Source of the DNA: an uncultured Pirellula sp.
GTDB lineage: Bacteria > Planctomycetota > Planctomycetia > Pirellulales > Pirellulaceae
Direction: 5' to 3'
Length of the DNA: 10,656 nt
NCBI GenBank assembly: GCA_903837255.1
Contig: CAILTZ010000339.1
Location: 1-10,656, forward strand
In this document: positions 6,945 to 10,656 of the stretch, one piece after another
How positions within the stretch are numbered: position 1 is the stretch's first letter
Layout: each line of letters opens with the position of its first letter
Program-made: the position numbers and the translations under genes
The notes under the pieces: generated by a model
Seen by the model: the letters and a program-made list of their open reading frames with translations, nothing else
Told to the model about the DNA's origin: nothing
Databases searched by the model: none

Positions 6945-6974
6945 GCTGTCACTACGGTAGCTGTCACTACGGTT
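6945..6974. repeat. 15-bp tandem duplication (two copies)
   Basis: Two adjacent 15-base units, 6945-6959 and 6960-6974, of GCTGTCACTACGGT(A/T), identical at 14 of 15 positions. They lie about 50 bases upstream of the lipoprotein start, in the gap between two divergent genes. Confidence 0.9.
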
Positions 6975-7085
6975 GCCCGACACGCAAGCGGCTGGCTTAG
7001 CCTCATACTTGATTTCCTTTGACGATGGCAATATCAGTCTTTGCAGGACACGGCCCAAAAGCAGAGGTTATACTTTTTGTTTAAA

Positions 7086-7108
7086 GGGGCGGGCTTTGGG
7101 GCCCCGCC
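7086..7108. other. GC-rich hairpin in the gap before the zinc-ribbon gene
   Basis: GGCGGG (7088-7093) pairs with CCCGCC (7103-7108), and an alternative GGGGC/GCCCC pairing exists within the same stretch. A loosely T-rich run follows. There is no plus-strand gene just upstream for it to terminate, so it is either a 5' leader structure of the zinc-ribbon gene or incidental. Confidence 0.4.
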
Positions 7109-7144
7109 TGGTTTGTTTGGGAGCCTTTTTATGGGAGCTTAGTC

Positions 7145-7657
7145 ATGCCCAGCTGCGCGTATTGCCACGGAGTCATTCTCTTCGGTGGAGTCAAGCAGGA
7201 TGGCCTAACGTTTTGCAATGCAAATTGCCAAGCTGCGGGGGAGGTGATGTCGATCGCCAGTGAGGTTCCGCCGACTCTGGTCGCCGAAAGGCTTCTGGCC
7301 ATCCGCAGGGGACTTTGTCCAAAGTGCGGTGGTCCGGGACCAGTCGACTTGCAGATCTCTCACGTGATCACATCGTTGCTTGTTGTGACCAGTTGGGGGA
7401 CACGCATCGAGCTTGCGTGCAACCGCTGTGGTGTGAAAAAGAAGATATGGGGCATCTTGCACTGCATGCTGATGGGTTGGTGGGGGGTCTGGGGGCTGAT
7501 CATGACGCCCATTCAAATCATGCGCAACTTCTTTGGTGCCTTTCGCAAGCCAGACTTGGCCGTTACGACCCCACAGCTCGAACAGATGATACGTGTCGAG
7601 ATCGCACAGCAGGTCATGGCGCAGGGACCTCCGGGACCTGCGACTCCTACTCGATGA
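7145..7657 (+). CDS. Zinc-ribbon membrane protein, function unknown
   Basis: A 170-residue protein that I cannot assign to a named family. It has two likely four-cysteine zinc sites. The first is C4-x2-C7 with C24-x3-C28 (CAYC...FCNANC), resembling a small treble-clef or TRASH-like finger at the extreme N-terminus. The second is C58-x2-C61 (CPKCGG) with C92-x2-C95 (CNRCG), a zinc-ribbon pattern; the segment between its two knuckles is partly hydrophobic (VITSLLVVTSW). A strongly hydrophobic, Trp-rich stretch at about 102-126 (WGILHCMLMGWWGVWGLIM) is a probable membrane helix or re-entrant hairpin. The tail is Pro/Gly-rich. The start is ATG at 7145 with GGAG about 9 bases upstream. The gene stands alone, with gaps on both sides. 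Zinc binding is an inference from cysteine spacing. Confidence 0.8.
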   Translation: MPSCAYCHGVILFGGVKQDGLTFCNANCQAAGEVMSIASEVPPTLVAERLLAIRRGLCPKCGGPGPVDLQISHVITSLLVVTSWGTRIELACNRCGVKKKIWGILHCMLMGWWGVWGLIMTPIQIMRNFFGAFRKPDLAVTTPQLEQMIRVEIAQQVMAQGPPGPATPTR

Positions 7658-8013
7658 CATCGTGCTTGTGCTCGAAAGGCGTGGGGACACAACCTTTTGA
7701 GGGGTAACCCTGCCGATGGGAAGTCATCGAGAGCGTGTTAGCCTGGCGCTCGATACCGTCAAATCGGGACATTGATGAAGTTGCATTTCCTAGTAAGCGG
7801 CAAATGATAGCGGAGCAGCGCAAGCTGCCCGGTGAGTCTAAATATCCAGTGGTTTCCTGAGTGTTCGAGCGTGGAACACTAGAAAATTCTGCGGACGAGC
7901 CGAGAGCCGAAATTTCATCTCGACACGAACCTGACAGTTCGTGTATCGGAATAGATGTCCAGCGAACGCTGCCCGACTCGCAAGCCGCATCTTATCCAGA
8001 GGTTTCCTGATCT
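7658..8013. other. Gene-free gap of about 350 bases with repeats and hairpins
   Basis: I see no convincing gene here. The gap holds a weak stem AAAGG/CCTTT (7675-7697) after the zinc-ribbon gene, a GCAGC-GCAA-GCTGC hairpin with a GNRA-type loop (7815-7828), an 8-bp perfect inverted repeat ACACGAAC/GTTCGTGT (7923-7944), and two copies of an 18-base repeat listed separately. Confidence 0.6.
7843..8010 (+). repeat. Direct repeat pair 150 bp apart, TATCCAG(T/A)GGTTTCCTGA
   Basis: The 18-base units at 7843-7860 and 7993-8010 match at 17 positions. Upstream of each is a weaker shared stretch of the form AGCG-A-GCTGCCCG (7817-7830 and 7961-7974). The right copy ends in the in-frame TGA one codon before the next gene's ATG and supplies its GAGG ribosome-site-like bases. 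It may be a partial duplication of a gene 5' region. Confidence 0.7.
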
Positions 8014-8403
8014 ATGAATCGTTTCGAGAGCTTTTTGATCGGTTTGGCTGCCGGAATCGCCACACTCTACCTGGTCATGCACTTTACGGTTGTTCGGGCT
8101 AACGATGGTTTTCACTGGATCCCCAAAGTCAGCGCCAAGCTCGATTTGCCTTATGAGGACGTACGGGACTTTAAGTCTGAGCACTGGCAGAGGCGCCCTG
8201 GCTTGACCATGTCGATCCTTCGAGCACGCAAAGGGTATTTGATCGACGATAGGACGCAGCATCAGTTTCAACAAGCGACCAATCAGATGATTAGTCAAGC
8301 TCGCTCGGCGAGTCAGCCTAATGGGATGCGATCGCAATCTACTGGTCCGATCAGATCTGCTTCAAGTTCGATGCTGGCAGGTTCTGCAAGTGCAGTGCGC
8401 TGA
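8014..8403 (+). CDS. Short membrane-anchored protein, function unknown
   Basis: A 129-residue protein with one N-terminal hydrophobic segment at about residues 7-27 (FLIGLAAGIATLYLVMHF), which could be an uncleaved signal anchor. A compact polar region follows at about 30-80 (DGFHWIPKVSAKLDLPYED, VRDF...HWQRRPGL), then a Ser/Gln/Arg-rich, probably disordered tail. I know no named domain that fits. The start is fixed on the 5' side by an in-frame TGA at 8008-8010, only one codon before the ATG. GAGG lies 11 bases upstream, which is a rather long spacing. It converges with the homoserine dehydrogenase gene: the two stop codons are only 3 bases apart, so there is no room for terminators between them. 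Confidence 0.72.
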   Translation: MNRFESFLIGLAAGIATLYLVMHFTVVRANDGFHWIPKVSAKLDLPYEDVRDFKSEHWQRRPGLTMSILRARKGYLIDDRTQHQFQQATNQMISQARSASQPNGMRSQSTGPIRSASSSMLAGSASAVR

Positions 8404-8406
8404 GTA

Positions 8407-9714
8407 TCAGCCCTCGCTGACTCGAAGTTTGAAGCATTCGCTATCGACACTTGGTAGCTCACGGATTGCGACGTGCGCGCGGCTTGCTTCCGACTCGCTG
8501 CATTCGTGGGTCATGATAATCAGTGGAACTTTGTTTGGCGCGCTCGACTCGGCCGGTTCGTGTTGAATAATCGAGGATATCGAAATACGGTGTCCACCCA
8601 GGATGCCAGTGATTTGAGAGAGTACCCCTGGTTCATCGGCGACCAAGTATCGCATGTAGTAGCGACCGATCGTTTTTGAGTAAGGGATCATCTCGATTTC
8701 GCATTGGCGATCAGACCAGAGTTGTAGCCGTCGGAAGGTGATTTCTGTGCGGCCTGCTGCGGTGTCGATCATGTCTGCCACGACAGCCGATGCTGTGGGC
8801 ATTTGACCGGCTCCCTGTCCATGGAAGAACATATCTCCAACCGCGTCTCCGACGATCGTGATGGCATTGTACGGGCCTCGCACCTCGGCCAACGGGCGTC
8901 CGTTGCGGATCAATGTTGGAGAGACGTGCAGTTCGAGATTGTCATCGATCAGCTGGGCGGTAGCCAGCAATCGGATGCGATACCCAAGCTTCTCTGCGTA
9001 GCGAATGTCTTCGATTGTGAAGGCTTCTAGTCCCTTGCGGTAAATCTCCTTCCAGTCGATGCGAACGCCGAACGCCAAATGGGCGAGGATTGCAAGTTTT
9101 TGTGCCGTGTCGCTACCGTTGACATCCATCGCCGGGTCCGCCTCGGCGTACCCAAGTCGCTGAGCGATTTCCAGAGCCTTGTCGTATTCGAGCCCTTTTT
9201 CGGACATTTGCGTAAGGATAAAGTTGCTCGTTCCGTTCAGGATTCCTCGCAGAGAGATAATTTGATTGGCGGTGAAGCACTGCGTGATATTGGCGATGAT
9301 TGGGATACCCCCGCCAACGCTTGCTTCGAACGCAATGGTCCGACCGAGGCTTCTTGCTCGATCGAAGAGTTCCTCGCCGTGTTGTGCCAGGAGGGCTTTG
9401 TTGGCTGTGACAACATCTTTGCCCGATTCGAGCAATTGGAGCATGATGGTCCTGGCAGGTTCGATTCCACCGATCAGGTGTGCGACGACGCTAATTTGAT
9501 GGTTATCGAGGATTTCTTGGAGGTTATCGGTTAGGATTCCGGCGGGAAGATCGTCGATTCCTCGGTTTTTGCTCAGGTCCCTAACAAGGGCTTTGTTGAG
9601 CCATAGGACGCGGCCTGCGTGCCGTGCCAATCGATCTCCGTGCTCGAGCAGCAACCGCGCTACACCGGTCCCGACGGTTCCCATTCCGACGATCGCAACG
9701 TGGGTTTTTTCCAT
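8407..9714 (-). CDS. hom: Homoserine dehydrogenase
   Basis: A 435-residue cytoplasmic enzyme that reduces aspartate semialdehyde to homoserine with NAD(P)H, the branch-point step towards threonine and methionine. The Rossmann nucleotide-binding motif is IVGMGTVGTGV at about 8-18. The catalytic region has TANKALL with K106, FEASVGGGIPII at about 129-140, GILNGTSNFIL at about 157-167, and EADPAMDVNGSDTAQK with E191, D202 and K206, spaced as in characterised enzymes. The C-terminal ACT domain starts at about 352 (YYMRYLVADEPGVLSQITG), the usual site of feedback control by threonine. This is the standard single-function length; no aspartokinase is fused. The frame is open for 89 more codons upstream to a TTG at 9981, but that stretch is unlike the family, so I use ATG at 9714. 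No clear Shine-Dalgarno is present. Confidence 0.97.
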   Translation of the reverse strand: MEKTHVAIVGMGTVGTGVARLLLEHGDRLARHAGRVLWLNKALVRDLSKNRGIDDLPAGILTDNLQEILDNHQISVVAHLIGGIEPARTIMLQLLESGKDVVTANKALLAQHGEELFDRARSLGRTIAFEASVGGGIPIIANITQCFTANQIISLRGILNGTSNFILTQMSEKGLEYDKALEIAQRLGYAEADPAMDVNGSDTAQKLAILAHLAFGVRIDWKEIYRKGLEAFTIEDIRYAEKLGYRIRLLATAQLIDDNLELHVSPTLIRNGRPLAEVRGPYNAITIVGDAVGDMFFHGQGAGQMPTASAVVADMIDTAAGRTEITFRRLQLWSDRQCEIEMIPYSKTIGRYYMRYLVADEPGVLSQITGILGGHRISISSIIQHEPAESSAPNKVPLIIMTHECSESEASRAHVAIRELPSVDSECFKLRVSEG

Positions 9715-9904
9715 CCCGTGCCAGCGGTCTTTTTTAGGCTCTGTTGCCTGTTTTTCGCTTGCTCCAATGGGTTCGTTCAAGATCTTGCAGCTACCTTTAT
9801 TCTGAAACCCCAAAATGGAGGGGTGGGTTCCTCGCGTTTTTCTCGCAATCCATTCTCTCCTAGAGTTTGTCGAGAGTACCCAAAAGCCCACGAATTTGAA
9901 GGAC

Positions 9905-9916
9905 AAAACCGGTTTT
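9905..9916. promoter_or_regulatory. Perfect 12-bp palindrome AAAACCGGTTTT
   Basis: A perfect inverted repeat without a spacer, about 190 bases upstream of the hom start on its 5' side. The size and symmetry suit a dimeric regulator, but no regulator is known for it here. Confidence 0.45.
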
Positions 9917-9950
9917 CTGGGCCGAAGAAAAGGGGTGGGTAGCAAATTTT

Positions 9951-9968
9951 TTTCGAAAATTTTCGAAA
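9951..9968. promoter_or_regulatory. Perfect 18-bp palindrome TTTCGAAAATTTTCGAAA
   Basis: A perfect 18-bp inverted repeat made of two TTTCGAAA units overlapping an A/T-rich centre, in the gap between the divergent hom and cytochrome c genes. It could be an operator, or a cruciform or easily melted site. It has no adjacent T-run typical of a terminator beyond its own bases. Confidence 0.5.
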
Positions 9969-10119
9969 TGATACGAAACAAGGCCCTCGGCGATGGGTTA
10001 GCCTACCCCTAGCGGTTTGATGTTTCGTTTGAGTTTTCTCCGTTTGTTGATCTCAATCGCTAGCATCGAGTCGGACTACACACAACCATCCAAGATACGT
10101 TGCATGAAGGGACTTGCTC

Positions 10120-10656
10120 ATGCTCGGCTCAGAAACCGCGCTGTGTCCAGAAGCGGCCGCGCTGTGTCCAAACTCGGGCCAGTCGCGAAGTAAAACCAGG
10201 CCCAGCCACGTTAGATTCATCTACTTTAGGTTCATCTATTGGCTAGCCTTTGCGATGTCATTAGGTGCTGCGAGCGCTCAGGATTCGAAAGAGTCTGAGC
10301 CAAGCACTCCGAAGCTCACCAAGCAAGAGTTGCAGTTCTTCGAAACTCGGATCCGACCGCTGTTGGCGACCAAGTGTTACGCTTGCCATTCGGTCGAGTC
10401 GGGGGAAGCCGAAGGGGGTTTGAGGCTCGATTCTCGCGAGGCGATGTTGCGTGGTGGAGCCAGTGGCCCGGTGGTTATTCCCAAAGACCCGGTCAAGAGT
10501 TTGTTGATCAAGGCCATTGAGCACCAGGACCCGAACTTGGCCATGCCACCGAAGAGTGCTGGTGGCAAGTTGTCTGCGGGCGAGATCAAAGAGTTGAGCC
10601 GTTGGGTTCGAATGGGGGCACCTGACCCACGCAAGGAAGAAGACCATTTGGTTGCC
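10120..10656 (+). CDS. Planctomycete-type cytochrome c domain protein, 3' end cut by the window edge
   Basis: The first 179 codons of an exported haem protein. A long basic n-region (1-30) precedes a hydrophobic core at about 32-50 and a signal-peptidase-type site ASA before Gln54. A c-type cytochrome module follows, with the haem-binding CYACH at 86-90 after FETRIRPLLATK, and GGLRLDSREAMLRGG, LLIKAIEH, AMPPK (Met142, possible second haem ligand), and LSAGEIKELSRWVRMGAP. This matches the planctomycete cytochrome c module (PSCyt1). In that family it usually begins a large protein that continues with PSCyt2 and PSD1 domains, but the rest lies outside the window. The start is ATG at 10120: an in-frame TGA lies five codons upstream (10105-10107) and AAGGGA sits 7 bases before it. 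The role is probably periplasmic electron transfer or oxidative degradation, unproven. Confidence 0.92.
   Translation, partial: MLGSETALCPEAAALCPNSGQSRSKTRPSHVRFIYFRFIYWLAFAMSLGAASAQDSKESEPSTPKLTKQELQFFETRIRPLLATKCYACHSVESGEAEGGLRLDSREAMLRGGASGPVVIPKDPVKSLLIKAIEHQDPNLAMPPKSAGGKLSAGEIKELSRWVRMGAPDPRKEEDHLVA
10136..10177 (+). repeat. 21-bp tandem repeat inside the cytochrome c gene's signal region
   Basis: Units 10136-10156 and 10157-10177 both begin CCGCGCTGTGTCCA and match at 18 of 21 positions. In frame they encode ALCPEAA then ALCPNSG within the n-region before the hydrophobic core. The 21-base length keeps the frame. Confidence 0.85.

Larger units (their letters stand above)
9715..10119. 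other. Divergent regulatory gap between hom and the cytochrome c gene, about 400 bases
   Basis: I see no convincing gene in this stretch. It should hold the promoters of two divergent genes, but I could not identify a strong -35/-10 pair for either. It contains two perfect palindromes, listed separately, and an A/T-rich patch around 9945-9985. The minus strand happens to stay open in the hom frame for part of it. Confidence 0.55.

Noticed and set aside
6974-7988. TGCCCGAC(A/T)CGCAAGC shared at 6974-6992 and 7970-7988 as a dispersed repeat
   Set aside because: A 17-of-19 match between any two sites in 10 kb is close to chance expectation. Kept only as a remark until more copies are found.
7915-8337. 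Minus-strand open frame of 140 codons opposite the 8014 gene
   Set aside because: The plus-strand frame has a membrane anchor and a start fixed by an upstream stop. The minus frame has no such features.
9715-9981. 89-codon N-terminal extension of homoserine dehydrogenase
   Set aside because: The standard Rossmann start follows ATG 9714, and the extension has no family resemblance.
9569-10012. Plus-strand open frames over the hom 5' end and the divergent gap
   Set aside because: They are partly antisense to hom, with no ribosome site or domain.
10213-10242. 15-bp tandem repeat encoding RFIYF/RFIYW
   Set aside because: Only 11 of 15 bases match, which is expected by chance somewhere in a window this long.
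10261-10647. Minus-strand open frames at the right edge
   Set aside because: They are antisense to the cytochrome c gene, whose CxxCH module is unmistakable.
1-10656. CRISPR array, insertion sequence, prophage, defence island
   Set aside because: No regularly spaced repeats, transposase or integrase motifs, or nuclease/toxin genes are visible.

Overview
The window looks like a chromosomal segment of a planctomycete, probably a Pirellulales/Rhodopirellula relative. The clearest sign is the right-edge gene: it starts a planctomycete-type cytochrome c protein (N-terminal CxxCH module after a long basic signal peptide). The left-edge genes and several small membrane proteins of unrecognised function fit that assignment. 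There is no phage, transposase, integrase, CRISPR array or rRNA. Most of the window is housekeeping genes mixed with small lineage-type hypothetical genes.

Layout. (1) 1-3145, minus strand: a tight three-gene unit, read right to left, of a pyruvate-aldolase-superfamily enzyme (DHDPS/NAL family), a small membrane-anchored ComEA-like helix-hairpin-helix protein, and uvrB, which runs off the left edge. The last two overlap by 4 bases (ATGA). (2) 3350-4132, plus strand: a MotA/TolQ/ExbB-type proton channel subunit with no ExbD partner beside it. (3) 4157-6281, minus strand: tRNA-Leu(UAG) from a near-consensus promoter, then a SpoU/TrmH RNA 2'-O-methyltransferase, a metallo-beta-lactamase-fold hydrolase and a two-helix membrane protein. 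These may form one transcription unit. (4) 6341-6895, minus: a low-complexity lipoprotein. (5) 7145-7657 and 8014-8403, plus: a zinc-ribbon membrane protein and a short membrane-anchored protein, separated by a repeat-bearing gap. (6) 8407-9714, minus: homoserine dehydrogenase (hom), convergent with the previous gene. (7) 10120 to the right edge, plus: the cytochrome c gene, divergent from hom across about 400 bases that hold two perfect palindromes.

How the genes relate. UvrB (nucleotide excision repair) is translationally coupled to a DNA-binding-type HhH protein. Hom is the branch-point enzyme towards threonine and methionine. The SpoU methyltransferase lies just downstream of a tRNA gene. 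The strongest lead for something new is the aldolase. Its C-terminus carries a flexible linker and a terminal amphipathic helix that look like a bacterial-microcompartment encapsulation peptide. Its active-site pattern is closer to N-acetylneuraminate lyase than to lysine-pathway DHDPS. A second recurring theme is short tandem duplications (15, 15, 18 and 21 bp periods) in or next to gene starts. I did not find a clear multi-gene undescribed defence or metabolic system in this window.
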